Positions 8,110 through 16,395 are shown, counted from the first letter of the stretch. The stretch: DNA of 45,679 nucleotides from CAG-791 sp003447895 (GCA_946620035.1 CAMOMX010000008.1:1-45679); one strand, 5' to 3'. A program made the numbers and translations. The notes: generated by a model not told the origin, from the letters alone.

Positions 8110-8141
8110 AAAGCGATGGCGGGAACTGCCGCTTTGGTTTT
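8110..8141 (+). terminator. Weak hairpin between paralogues 4 and 5, possible terminator or attenuator
   Basis: AAAGCG (8110-8115) can pair with CGCTTT (8130-8135), with a GGC/GCC extension inside, followed by GGTTTT. The stem is short, so partial read-through into paralogue 5 is likely. Confidence 0.4.
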
Positions 8142-8195
8142 AAGGGGATCGAGGCCACGATGGCAGTATAGCTCAGAATGATAGGAGGGACTGAA

Positions 8196-8858
8196 TTGAA
8201 AGCACACATGAAAAGACAACTGAAGGCGTTCCTGCTGGTAATGCTGTGTATTGTTCTTGTGGTGCCGGCGATGAACGTGAGCGCCGCGACACAGAGGCAG
8301 AAGGCGATGGCAGCATACAAAAAGTATCTGTCGCAGTCGAAGGTGTATGTGATGCCGAAGGGCACTTCTTATTCAAGTTCTCATGGTAAATACACATACA
8401 GCGGAACGTCCGCTTCCCAGGCGCAGTTCTGCATAGCCAATATAGATGGTGACGGAATTCCGGAACTTATAATCAGTGCCAAATATGCCGAATGGTATTT
8501 TTGCACTGTGCTGACCTATAAGAACGGGAAAATCAACAGAACTAAATTTTATAAGGCAACAGATTTTGTTGGTTACTACCCGAAGACAGGAATCTACCTG
8601 ATCAGGCAGGCCTTTGTAGAATCACATTACGTAAAAGGCTGCGCTTACTGCGATGGGTATGTGAATATCAAGAATGGCAAATGGGTTTTGGCCAAAGAGG
8701 TGCAGACGTCGGGAGAAACCCAGTACTTTGTCGATGGAAGGCCGTGCAAACTCAAAGATTTTGCAGCGGGCAGAACGCGGAAAACCGGAGGAACATCCCT
8801 TGTCAGGGCCAAATTCCTCAAGAATACAGCGGCGAACCGGAACCAGAAACTTAAGTAG
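8196..8858 (+). CDS. Secreted protein, paralogue 5 of the tandem family (TTG start)
   Basis: 220 residues. The best start is TTG 8196: AGGAGGG lies at 8183-8189, and from this codon the protein reads (M)KAHMKRQLKAF, aligning residue for residue with the ATG start of paralogue 6. The in-frame ATG at 8178 lies upstream of the ribosome binding site. It has the signal peptide with cleavage after VSA, ATQRQKAMAAYKKYLSQSK, the loop NIDGDGIPEL, VLTYKNGK and GYYPKTGIYL. A Cys-containing middle (GCAYCDGYVNI) is unlike the other copies. It ends in FLKNTAANRNQKLK. It lies 115 bases after paralogue 4 with no clear promoter of its own, so the two are probably cotranscribed. Confidence 0.87.
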   Translation: MKAHMKRQLKAFLLVMLCIVLVVPAMNVSAATQRQKAMAAYKKYLSQSKVYVMPKGTSYSSSHGKYTYSGTSASQAQFCIANIDGDGIPELIISAKYAEWYFCTVLTYKNGKINRTKFYKATDFVGYYPKTGIYLIRQAFVESHYVKGCAYCDGYVNIKNGKWVLAKEVQTSGETQYFVDGRPCKLKDFAAGRTRKTGGTSLVRAKFLKNTAANRNQKLK

Positions 8859-8869
8859 ATCAATAATAC

Positions 8870-8935
8870 AAGGGCACATATACAGCAGCTTATTTCAAAT
8901 ATCAGCCGGCTGCTGTATATGTGCCCTTTGTTTAT
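8870..8935. terminator. Strong terminator after paralogue 5
   Basis: A perfect 20-bp stem (8870-8889 with 8909-8928) closes a 19-base loop, followed by TTTGTTTATA. The stem is unusually long for a terminator and could act in both directions. Confidence 0.8.
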
Positions 8936-9103
8936 AATGTTGCGAGTATCCTTCTTTTCATGGTTGCCTCACTTTCCCGGATCGTGCGATCCGACATTCT
9001 TTTCCCCCTTTCCTGATTACAGGGTCAGTATAATAAAGCAACCTTAGAGGAAACTAAAGTTTGCGAATTTAGACACGATGTATGTAATAAAAAGAATATG
9101 CGA

Positions 9104-9109
9104 TATAAT
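9104..9109 (+). promoter_or_regulatory. Possible -10 element for paralogue 6
   Basis: TATAAT about 127 bases before the ATG at 9236. No consensus -35 hexamer is seen at the right distance. An alternative TATAAT lies at 9029-9034. Confidence 0.35.
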
Positions 9110-9235
9110 TAAAAGCGAAGAGGGAATCCCTGAAACCGGATCTTAAGGAAGATTTGAAGGGCCTTTGGATTATCTGCGCGAAACGGGCGGGGTCCCTCCG
9201 AATGAGGAGTTAACGATTAAATGAGGAGGGATTAA

Positions 9236-9925
9236 ATGAAAGCACACATGAAAAGACAAATGAAGTTGTTTATGCTTGCAATGCTGTGCATTGTTCTGGT
9301 CGTACCGGCCATGAATGTCAGCGCTGTGACACAGAGACAGAAGGCGATCAACGCTTACAAGAAGTACATGGCACAGTCCAAAGTGTATGTTTTGCCAAAG
9401 GGATCACAGGGGCCCGTGTATCTTTTTTCGGGCAATAAAACTACATATAATGGAACGCCGGCATCAAAAGTGAAGTTCTGCATTGCCAATATCGATAATG
9501 ACAGTATTCCTGAACTTGTGATCAATTGTCAGCTAGGGCTGCGCAGCGATATACCGGCCTATACGATCCTCACCTACAAGGATGGGAAGATCAAAAGGGT
9601 TATTTATGAAACTTATGCTTCATTTAAGGGCTACTACCCTAAGACAGGAATATATATTAATCACCACATTACAGAAAGCGATCTTGTCTATATAGAGTAC
9701 TATCGCATGAAGGGGCTTAAGGCAGCGGAGGTGATGTACAAGGGCGATTGGGGAAGTCTCAAATACACGAGCGACGATTATGAAGATTGGTACAGTATTG
9801 GCGAGAAAGACTGCTCAGCAAAGACTTTCGCGGCATACCGGAGTAAGATTACCGGAGGAAAATCCCTGATCAAGGTGAAAATGCATAGCAATACAGCGAC
9901 GAACCGGAACCTGAAGATCAGGTAA
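9236..9925 (+). CDS. Secreted protein, paralogue 6 of the tandem family
   Basis: 229 residues, last of the array. It has signal peptide MKAHMKRQMKLFMLAML with cleavage after VSA, then VTQRQKAINAYKKYMAQSK (Val where the others have Ala), the loop NIDNDSIPEL, ILTYKDGK and GYYPKTGIYIN. It ends in KMHSNTATNRNLKIR. Start: ATG 9236 with GAGGAGGG at 9223-9230. That site is embedded in a five-codon open frame (ATG 9221 to TAA 9233-9235) whose stop directly abuts this ATG. It shares KKYMAQSKVY with paralogue 2 and GLKAAE with paralogue 1. A long palindrome downstream separates it from the convergent phosphatase gene. Confidence 0.88.
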   Translation: MKAHMKRQMKLFMLAMLCIVLVVPAMNVSAVTQRQKAINAYKKYMAQSKVYVLPKGSQGPVYLFSGNKTTYNGTPASKVKFCIANIDNDSIPELVINCQLGLRSDIPAYTILTYKDGKIKRVIYETYASFKGYYPKTGIYINHHITESDLVYIEYYRMKGLKAAEVMYKGDWGSLKYTSDDYEDWYSIGEKDCSAKTFAAYRSKITGGKSLIKVKMHSNTATNRNLKIR

Positions 9926-9931
9926 TAGAAG

Positions 9932-9993
9932 GTGCCAGGCACCATAAATTTTTTATAAACTGCAGTTTATAAAAATTTAATGGTGCCTGGCAC
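9932..9993. repeat. 62-bp near-perfect palindrome, likely bidirectional terminator or dispersed element
   Basis: The two 28-bp arms flank a central CTGCAG and match except for a small shift in the A/T run. The outer ends read GTGCCAGGCACC, itself a palindrome; from memory, similar GTGCC-GGCAC sequences occur as dispersed repeats in Firmicutes. It lies exactly between two convergent genes (stops at 9925 plus and 10007 minus) and has A/T-rich inner arms, so it can end both transcripts. Confidence 0.75.
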
Positions 9994-10006
9994 TATTAAC
10001 AATGCC

Positions 10007-10831
10007 TTAGTCATGCCTCTGCGAAGAATCGCTGTAGACTTCCGCGAACAGCGCCGAGTGCGGGAGCCTCTCCGGCTTGAGGCCGGCCATCGTCAGGTGC
10101 GTCGTGTCCCCGATGCGGGTGGCCCGGAAGTGCGTGTAGCCCTTCTGCCGTTCCTCGGTGTAGAGCTCTGTGACAGAGGACGTCGGCATGCAGAGGGACT
10201 GCAGCGTCACGAACGGCGAGACGTTCCACATGTGGGCAAGCAGCACACAGGTGATGCCGAAATGGCAGAAGAAGGTCAGCGTCTCGGTGCTCTCTCTTTC
10301 CACTCGATAGTGCCGGCCCTCCCGGACATACCCGTAAGAGGCCAAAAGATCGTCAAACTCAGAGGTCACATGATCAAACACAGGGACGACATCAGATTTG
10401 TCGGCCACAAGAGAGGTCCGCCACGCATCGTGGTCGGAGTACTCCGGGTGCTCAATATAATAGGAGGGATACATGTCCCAGACGATCCTCTTCTTATAAG
10501 TGCCGTCGGGGAGCGTCTTCAGGTAGTAAGCGGACTGAAGAAGCGCGGAGTCATTGGCATCCACCTGGGCGGGAAACTCCCGGAGCCAGTCCAGTGTCCT
10601 GACCCGGCCTCTCAGCGGCGCGGCGGCCTCTACTCCCTTGGCAGAAGGATCCGCTTGCCCGAGTGCAATCGCGCAAGTCTCCTGTGCCCTGCCAAGAGGC
10701 GACATAAAGCAGGTGCCAAGCCCCATTTTCGGCACAAGCGCTGACAGCGCACGCGCTTCTCTGAGGCCGATCTCATTGAGGCAGTCATTCTGATAGTCCG
10801 GATCTCCGTGCCGGATAAAAAGTAATCTCAT
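10007..10831 (-). CDS. Histidine phosphatase family protein (phosphoglycerate-mutase fold)
   Basis: 274 residues. The N-terminus MRLLFIRHGDPDY holds the RHG signature with the catalytic histidine, followed by the ISPLGRAQET-like element (MSPLGRAQETC). A later FFCHFGITCVLL provides the second active-site histidine. The family hydrolyses phosphomonoesters or moves phosphate via a phosphohistidine; the substrate here cannot be told. The start is ATG at 10829-10831 (minus strand), with GGAG a few bases upstream. A longer in-frame start at 10930 would add about 33 residues ahead of the conserved first strand and is unlikely. It is divergent from the potassium channel gene and convergent with paralogue 6. 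Cytoplasmic. Confidence 0.88.
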   Translation of the reverse strand: MRLLFIRHGDPDYQNDCLNEIGLREARALSALVPKMGLGTCFMSPLGRAQETCAIALGQADPSAKGVEAAAPLRGRVRTLDWLREFPAQVDANDSALLQSAYYLKTLPDGTYKKRIVWDMYPSYYIEHPEYSDHDAWRTSLVADKSDVVPVFDHVTSEFDDLLASYGYVREGRHYRVERESTETLTFFCHFGITCVLLAHMWNVSPFVTLQSLCMPTSSVTELYTEERQKGYTHFRATRIGDTTHLTMAGLKPERLPHSALFAEVYSDSSQRHD

Positions 10832-10998
10832 TATTCTCCATTCTGCCGCCGGGCGGATTGCCCTCGGCGCTTCGAAACTGTTTGGTAAGTGCATCTTATT
10901 TGTGCCATAATGATAGCATACCGCAGACATTTAAGCACGGAAGAGTTATCCGGAAAACCGCTCGCTCCGCGAGCTTCTACGAACGCATAGAGCCGCGG

Positions 10999-12237
10999 AT
11001 GAGCACGGCGGAAATCAAAATGGGAAATCAGCAAATGGGAAAGAGTGAGAAAAGAGGCTGGCCGCGGCTGCGGGCCAGATTATTCAGAATGGTATCGGTC
11101 GGCGTGATCGATGAGCCGATCAACCAGTGGTATGACGTGATCAGCACCGGCGCGCTGATCGCGAACCTTGTCGTCAGCGTCATGGCGACTTTTGACAATC
11201 TCAATGCCGCCTATGGCGACCTCTTTTTGTTTGTGGAGCACCTGACGGTGTTCTTCTTCGGAATCGATTACCTGCTCCGGGTCGCAACGGCGCCCGAGCT
11301 GTATCCCGACAAGCCGGAAGGCGAAGCGATGGCAAAATATTGCTTTTCCCTGTCGGGAATCGTGGACCTGCTCTCTTTTTTGCCATACTATCTGCCGGTG
11401 TTCTTCCCGGCAGGTGTCGCGGCCTTCAGAATGTTCCGCGTGGTGCGGATCCTGAGGCTGTTTAGGATCAATGCCTACTACGACTCGCTCCACGTCATCA
11501 CGGAGGTCCTGACCAGCAAGAAGCAGCAGCTTCTGTCGTCGGTCTTTATCATCGCGACGCTGATGCTCGGGTCGAGCCTCTGCATGTACAGCCTCGAGCA
11601 CGAGGCGCAGCCGGAGGTCTTCTCCAACGCCTTCTCGGGCATCTGGTGGTCGGCCTCGACACTTCTCACGGTGGGATACGGGGACATCTATCCGGTGACG
11701 CCTTTGGGAAAATTTTTCAGCATCTGCATCACCTTCCTGGGCGTCGGCATGGTGGCCATCCCGACCGGTATTATCAGTGCCGGATTTGTGGAGCAGTACA
11801 CCCGATTTAAAGAGATCGGCGAGTACGGAGAGGATAAAAAGCTCAAGTTTGTGCGCATCAAACTGACGCCGAAGGACTCTTGGACAGGCAAAGCGATACG
11901 CGATCTCAGTCTTCCCGGGAACCTTCTGATCGCCATTATCATCAGAGGGCAGGAGACCGTTGTGCCCAGGGGCGATGTGGTGCTCCTGGCCGGCGACAAG
12001 CTCGTGCTCGGCGCGGAGCCCATGCTCGGGGAAGATCCGGTGGAGATCCGGGAAATGGAGATCGGCGAGCACCACAGATGGAACGGCTATGAGATCCGGG
12101 AACTGGACATTTCCCGGCAGTCCTACATTGTCATGGTTAAGCGCGGAGGAGAACTGCTGGTGCCGAGAGGCGACCTGATCATCCGCCAGGGCGACAATGT
12201 GTATATGTATACGAAGAAGCAGAGAGGGATTGTGTAA
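10999..12237 (+). CDS. Voltage-gated-type potassium channel with two C-terminal RCK_C/TrkA_C domains
   Basis: 412 residues. A six-helix voltage-gated channel core: helices from about residue 35, an S4 segment FRMFRVVRILRLFR near 144-157 with regularly spaced arginines, the pore helix, selectivity filter TVGYGD near 225, and S6 (GVGMVAIPTGIISAGF). After a linker come two tandem copies of a TrkA_C-like cytoplasmic domain (about 270-340 and 350-412), each with a VPRGD motif. It should pass potassium across the inner membrane, gated by ligand binding to the C-terminal domains and possibly by voltage. The start is uncertain: ATG 10999 is used, but ATG 11020 and 11035 are also in frame and none has a strong ribosome binding site. 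Confidence 0.9.
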   Translation: MSTAEIKMGNQQMGKSEKRGWPRLRARLFRMVSVGVIDEPINQWYDVISTGALIANLVVSVMATFDNLNAAYGDLFLFVEHLTVFFFGIDYLLRVATAPELYPDKPEGEAMAKYCFSLSGIVDLLSFLPYYLPVFFPAGVAAFRMFRVVRILRLFRINAYYDSLHVITEVLTSKKQQLLSSVFIIATLMLGSSLCMYSLEHEAQPEVFSNAFSGIWWSASTLLTVGYGDIYPVTPLGKFFSICITFLGVGMVAIPTGIISAGFVEQYTRFKEIGEYGEDKKLKFVRIKLTPKDSWTGKAIRDLSLPGNLLIAIIIRGQETVVPRGDVVLLAGDKLVLGAEPMLGEDPVEIREMEIGEHHRWNGYEIRELDISRQSYIVMVKRGGELLVPRGDLIIRQGDNVYMYTKKQRGIV

Positions 12238-12263
12238 AAAAATTGCACGCGAAACGGTGGCTG

Positions 12264-13547
12264 TTACGCAGTCGTATCTGCTAGGATGCAGGTGGGTTTG
12301 ACCGCCTGCATTTTCATGTCCAGAAGAGACAGCGTCTCTGTCTTTTGGTCAAATTCGAGGGTTGTGATCAGGTCGGAATCCTGGTTGGCAACCAGAAGAT
12401 GGCATTTGGGGGAGGACGGGCTGCTCGCCGGCCGGTCCTCTGCCAGGGTAGCCGGCTCCTCAAAGAGGTTGAAATCTCTGGGCGTGATGCCTCCGCAAAG
12501 CGAGCGGCTGCAGAAACGCAGGCGGCCGTCCTTACCGCAGCGAAAAGCGGAAATACTCTGGTAACCGAGACGGCTGGACACAAAGAGATATTTTCCGTCC
12601 TCGGTGAAGCGGATGGCGCATCCGATACTGCCGTTGTCAGCAGTGGAGGGCTGCATCAGAGAAGGATCGGCATCCGTTTCGGAAGGGACCGCGGGAATTC
12701 TCTGCACGAGAGAATATATGTATTCTCTGTATTCGTAAACATAGATCGTATTCGCCATCTCCGTCAGCACATAAAGCATGCCGGGGTGCGCTTCATGGAA
12801 GGCAAGGTGCCTGGGGCCGGAACCCTGCGGAAGAATAAGACTGCGTGTGGTATCCACCAGCTTTCGCGCCCTGCGGTCGAGCTCATAGACATGGACTGTA
12901 TCCAGCCCGAGGTCGCAGACGAGGACCTCTTCAAGCCCGGTGCCGCAGACGGGGACTTCGCCGTGCGGGGAGAGCCCGGAAGTTCTGTCTTTTGCCGGGG
13001 ACGCTGATTGTTTGGCCGTGAGGGGGTGGAAAGCGGCAAAATGAGCATGAGGGCCCTTCTGGCGGTCCTCTGCGTCAAAGCCGACCCCTTCGTACTGGCG
13101 GAAATCACACAGAGAACGGAGGCTGCCGTCCCTGTTAAGATCATAGAGAGCCATGCTGCCGCTGCTATAGTTCGCGCACAGAAGAAACTCTCCGGCGGGA
13201 TCGACACTGATGTGGCAGGGGCCCTGTCCTCCACTGGGAAGGGAGTTCAGGACGTGGAAGGGGGCGGGCTCTTTTTCACCGGCGGAGTCCCGGGGCGCTT
13301 CTTTGCCCGGGGATCCTGCCGGGGGCCGGGACTCTTCTTTCAGCGCGTAGACTGCGCCGCCGCCTTCTGATTTGCCAAGGGCATACAGGATGCTGTCTTT
13401 TGGCCCGGCAAGGTACGTGGGATCGGAGATGCCCTGCAGGCTGTAGAGGGGCGTGAAAGTCTTCTTGTCAAAGTCCACCTCGCATTTGTGGAGAGAGGGC
13501 TGTGCAGAAGATGCATGAGTGCCAATATAGAAACGAAAAGCAGTCAT
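12264..13547 (-). CDS. Lactonase-family beta-propeller protein (6-phosphogluconolactonase-like, YbhE/YkgB type)
   Basis: 427 residues. It starts MTAFRFYIGTHAS, a typical first blade of the seven-bladed lactonase family (PF10282), and contains the family-like segments GPCHISVDPAGEFLLCANY, GPHAHF, GSGPRHLAFH and YLFVSSRLG. Characterised members hydrolyse 6-phosphogluconolactone in the pentose phosphate pathway, but many homologues are of unproven substrate. It is longer than the usual 340-390 residues because of two Ser/Pro/Gly-rich insertions (about 75-95 and 185-205). Start: ATG with the excellent site TAAGGAGGT on the minus strand. It lies downstream of peptidase T on the same strand with a 152-base gap, so co-transcription is possible. 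Cytoplasmic. Confidence 0.85.
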   Translation of the reverse strand: MTAFRFYIGTHASSAQPSLHKCEVDFDKKTFTPLYSLQGISDPTYLAGPKDSILYALGKSEGGGAVYALKEESRPPAGSPGKEAPRDSAGEKEPAPFHVLNSLPSGGQGPCHISVDPAGEFLLCANYSSGSMALYDLNRDGSLRSLCDFRQYEGVGFDAEDRQKGPHAHFAAFHPLTAKQSASPAKDRTSGLSPHGEVPVCGTGLEEVLVCDLGLDTVHVYELDRRARKLVDTTRSLILPQGSGPRHLAFHEAHPGMLYVLTEMANTIYVYEYREYIYSLVQRIPAVPSETDADPSLMQPSTADNGSIGCAIRFTEDGKYLFVSSRLGYQSISAFRCGKDGRLRFCSRSLCGGITPRDFNLFEEPATLAEDRPASSPSSPKCHLLVANQDSDLITTLEFDQKTETLSLLDMKMQAVKPTCILADTTA

Positions 13548-13635
13548 TTTGGTACCTCCTTATTGGTTTGTGAGAGAGCTCCTTCCGATCAGTCTTTTTT
13601 CAAATCGGAAGGGGCGCGACAAGAACCCGCCGCCA

Positions 13636-13676
13636 CCGAAGCCGAAGGCGTTCGCACCACCGAAGGCGTTCGCGCC
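13636..13676. repeat. Short tandem repeat between the lactonase-like gene and pepT
   Basis: The unit ACCGAAGGCGTTCGC occurs in two near-perfect copies (GCCGAAGGCGTTCGC, then ACCGAAGGCGTTCGC with a three-base joint), and each can form a small CGAA/TTCG hairpin. It may be replication slippage; no function is evident. Confidence 0.45.
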
Positions 13677-13699
13677 CCGCCGCCGCAGGCCAAAGCACG

Positions 13700-14932
13700 T
13701 CACCCCGCCGCCAGCAGGATCAGAAGCTCGGCAGTCTTTTCGATCTCCTGGACGGAGGCGTATTCGTAGCGGCCGTGGAAGTTGTAGCCGCCTGTGCAGA
13801 GGTTGGGGCAGGGAATTCCGCGGTAAGTGAGGCTTGCGCCGTCTGTGCCGCCGCGGATTGGGAGGACTTTGGGCTCGATGCCGAGCTGACGCATGGCAGC
13901 CTTGGCGCGGCTGATCAGCTCCATGTGATCTTTGAGGATGTCTGCCATGTTGTAGTATTGGTCGGTAATGGTGATCTTAAGGATCTCGCCGCCGGCAAGG
14001 CTCCGGTACTTCTCGTTGATGAAGGAGGCGGCGCGCAGCATGAATTCCTTGCGCGCGGCAAATCTGGCGCTGTCGTGGTCCCGGATGATGTATTTGAGGA
14101 CGGCTTGGTCCACGTCGCCCGCCATGGAAGTAAGGTGGTAAAAGCCTTCATAGCCTTCCGCGTGTTCGGGGCGGTCGGATACGGGGAGCAGCGCGTTGAA
14201 TTCCATGCCTGCGAGGACAGCGCTGATCATGGTGTCTTTGGCGCTGCCGGGGTGGACGCTCCGGCCGGTGATCTCGATTTTGGCAGAGGCTGCGTTGAAG
14301 CATTCGTACTCGAGTTCGCCGAGGCCTCCGCCGTCGACGGTGTAAGCTTCCTTCGCGCCAAAGACTTCTGTGTCAAAATTCTCAGTCCCTCTGCCGACCT
14401 CCTCATCGGGGGTGAAGGCGGCACAGATCGTGCGGTGTGAGAGCTCCGGGTGAGTGGTATAGTAGGAAAACAGGTTCATGATCTCGGCAATGCCGGATTT
14501 GTCGTCGGAGCCAAGGAGGGTTGTGCCGTCCGTGACGATCAGGTCCTCTCCGATGTGGAGGGGAAGATCCGGGAAATCGTAGGGGCGCATGACGACGGGG
14601 GCGGAAGGATTTTGGTTGTTTAGGACAATGTTTTCGCCCAGGTAATTCTCTATAATGCGGGGGCGGACGTCTTTGCCGGAGCAGGCCGGGGAAGTGTCCA
14701 TGTGCGCGACAAAGCCGATGGCGGGCTCTTCGCCGGGAAGTTTGGCGTAGACGTAGCAGTGTTCAGTATCATAGATGGCATCAACGCCCATATCGCAGAG
14801 CTCCTGATAGAGGAGCCGGGCCAGGTCGTGCTGTTTGGCGGTAGTGGGCTGGGACAGGCTTTCTTCGGCAGACTGGGTGTCGATCTTCAGATAGCGGAAA
14901 AGCCGTTCAATGAGTTCCTGGTTGTTGATCAT
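13700..14932 (-). CDS. pepT: Peptidase T (tripeptide aminopeptidase)
   Basis: 410 residues, the usual length for PepT, a cytoplasmic dizinc M20B aminopeptidase that removes the N-terminal residue of tripeptides. Zinc-ligand and catalytic motifs are in place: AHMDTSP (His and catalytic Asp near residue 78), GSDDKSG (bridging Asp near 140), TPDEEVGRG (catalytic Glu), DGGGLGELE (Asp ligand) and NFHGRYE (last His). RGGTDGASLTYRG is also typical. Start: ATG 14932 (minus) with AGGAGAG upstream. It is divergent from yfbR, with which it shares a 229-base intergenic region. Confidence 0.95.
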   Translation of the reverse strand: MINNQELIERLFRYLKIDTQSAEESLSQPTTAKQHDLARLLYQELCDMGVDAIYDTEHCYVYAKLPGEEPAIGFVAHMDTSPACSGKDVRPRIIENYLGENIVLNNQNPSAPVVMRPYDFPDLPLHIGEDLIVTDGTTLLGSDDKSGIAEIMNLFSYYTTHPELSHRTICAAFTPDEEVGRGTENFDTEVFGAKEAYTVDGGGLGELEYECFNAASAKIEITGRSVHPGSAKDTMISAVLAGMEFNALLPVSDRPEHAEGYEGFYHLTSMAGDVDQAVLKYIIRDHDSARFAARKEFMLRAASFINEKYRSLAGGEILKITITDQYYNMADILKDHMELISRAKAAMRQLGIEPKVLPIRGGTDGASLTYRGIPCPNLCTGGYNFHGRYEYASVQEIEKTAELLILLAAG

Positions 14933-14968
14933 GTTGTTCTCTCCTGATTTTTACTATGGCTTTCCGAT

Positions 14969-15014
14969 CCGTAAGCGATCTGTAATCCGGTCCGTAAGTG
15001 ATCCGTAATCCGGT
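14969..15014. repeat. 23-bp tandem repeat in the pepT-yfbR divergent region
   Basis: Two adjacent 23-bp units (14969-14991 and 14992-15014) differ at two positions and share GTAATCCGGT. A partial third unit follows (CCGCGAAAG). It lies between divergent starts and could be a regulatory site or slippage product. A TATACT at 15095-15100 is a possible -10 for the rightward gene. Confidence 0.55.
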
Positions 15015-15161
15015 CCGCGAAAGTCCGCAAACGGCGGACGGTAAAAGCCATTTCTGTTCACTACTTATGATAGCACTGAAGCGGGTCAGGGTGTTATACT
15101 ATTAGTCACACTATCCGGGGTGCCGGATCATTACAAATTCACAAGAAATCGGAGACAACTC

Positions 15162-15764
15162 ATGACCTATAACTTTTTTGCCACATTATCGAGAATGAAG
15201 TATATAGAGCGGTGGGCGCTGATGAGAAATGCCCGCACGGAGACCTTGAGTGAGCACACGCTGGACGTAGCGATGATCGCCCACGCGCTGTGTGTGATCG
15301 GAAATGTCCGCTTCGGGAGAAAGCTCAATGCGGACAGGGCGGCGCTTGTGGGGCTCTACCACGACGCGTCGGAGATCATCACCGGCGATATGCCGACCCC
15401 GGTCAAGTATTACAACCGCGACATTCGCGATGCCTACAAGGAAGTGGAGCATATGGCGGAGCGGAGACTGGTCTCACAGCTTCCCGAGGACCTGCGCGGC
15501 GCTTACATGGAGATCTTTGAGGGCGCCGGAGCGGAGGAAGACCGGTATATGAGAAAGCTGGTCAAGGCGGCCGACAAGCTCTCGGCCCTCATCAAGTGCA
15601 TGGAGGAGACGGGCGCGGGAAACGGTGAGTTCCGATCCGCGCAGCTCTCCACACAGCGGGCCGTGGAGGAGATGGCCGGAGAGCTTCCCGAAGTGAAGGT
15701 TTTCCTGGAAGAATTCCTGCCGCCTTACGGAAGCACGCTGGATGAACTTTTGGGAAGGGCCTGA
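15162..15764 (+). CDS. yfbR: HD-domain 5'-deoxynucleotidase, YfbR family
   Basis: 200 residues, matching the YfbR family, which dephosphorylates deoxynucleoside 5'-monophosphates in the cytoplasm. Visible motifs: RWALMRNARTETLSEHT with the first metal-binding histidine, GLYHDASEIITGDMPTPVKY holding the HD pair and the family's TPVKY, and AADKLSALIKC with the last Asp. Start: ATG 15162 with CGGAGA at 15150-15155; the frame is open further upstream but homology begins with MTYNFFATLSRMK. It is followed after 91 bases by the phosphoesterase gene on the same strand. Confidence 0.92.
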   Translation: MTYNFFATLSRMKYIERWALMRNARTETLSEHTLDVAMIAHALCVIGNVRFGRKLNADRAALVGLYHDASEIITGDMPTPVKYYNRDIRDAYKEVEHMAERRLVSQLPEDLRGAYMEIFEGAGAEEDRYMRKLVKAADKLSALIKCMEETGAGNGEFRSAQLSTQRAVEEMAGELPEVKVFLEEFLPPYGSTLDELLGRA

Positions 15765-15855
15765 AAGGCTCGGGCGATAAACCCTGCTCTGACAGACAGA
15801 AGGAAGACAGACCGGCCCCCTTGGGCCGCGGCATATGACGAAAGGAACGAGCATT

Positions 15856-16359
15856 ATGAAAGTACTGGTAATAAGTGATTCCCACGGAAAGCATGACCTT
15901 CTGCGCAAAGCGATCGGACAGGAGGCGCCCATTGATGTGCTGATCCATGCGGGAGACGTAGAAGGCGACCTGGAACAGATCCTGGGTGATAAAAGAGAGT
16001 ACAGTATACATGCAGTCGCGGGCAATATGGACTGGATCAGCATGCATGGACGTGAAGAAATCTTTGAGCTGGCCGGGCATAAGGTCTTTCTGACGCATGG
16101 CCATTACTATGGCGTGAGCTATACTTTGGCAAATCTGAGGGAGGCGGCGGAAGAGAACGGGTGCGACATCGCCATCTACGGGCACACGCACAGGCCGGCC
16201 CTGGACGAGCAGAATGATATCCTGCTGCTCAATCCGGGGAGCGTGGCAAAACCTCGGCAGGCGGGGCTTGAGAAGACGTATGCCGTGATCGACATTGATG
16301 ACAGCACGGGAGAGCTGGAAGTCCGGTTCAAAAAACTGCGCGGGCGGGGCTGGGCATAA
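15856..16359 (+). CDS. YfcE/MJ0936-type metallophosphoesterase
   Basis: 167 residues, a single calcineurin-like phosphoesterase domain. Metal ligands: ISDSHGK (Asp8, His10), HAGDVEGD, AVAGNMD (Asn), LTHGHYYG and YGHTHRP. Family members hydrolyse phosphodiesters in vitro with Mn2+; the physiological substrate is uncertain. Start: ATG 15856 with AAAGGA at 15841-15846. It is probably cotranscribed with yfbR. A terminator shared with the convergent DUF6282 gene follows. Confidence 0.92.
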   Translation: MKVLVISDSHGKHDLLRKAIGQEAPIDVLIHAGDVEGDLEQILGDKREYSIHAVAGNMDWISMHGREEIFELAGHKVFLTHGHYYGVSYTLANLREAAEENGCDIAIYGHTHRPALDEQNDILLLNPGSVAKPRQAGLEKTYAVIDIDDSTGELEVRFKKLRGRGWA

Positions 16360-16395
16360 AATGCCTGGAAACTCGCGCAGCGCTAAAAATTGAAA

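Larger units (their letters stand above)
8859..9235 (+). other. Intergenic region before paralogue 6
   Basis: It contains the terminator at 8870-8935, two TATAAT hexamers (9029-9034 and 9104-9109) without convincing -35 partners, and two very short open frames just before the gene (9202-9213 and 9221-9235). No protein gene was recognised. Confidence 0.5.

Noticed and set aside
2781..9925. Lantibiotic or bacteriocin precursor array
   Set aside because: The proteins are about 220 residues with a Sec-type signal peptide, no double-glycine leader, and no modification or export enzymes nearby.
11080..12075. A 331-codon open frame on the minus strand
   Set aside because: Antisense to the potassium channel gene, where the S4 arginines and TVGYGD filter show the real coding strand.
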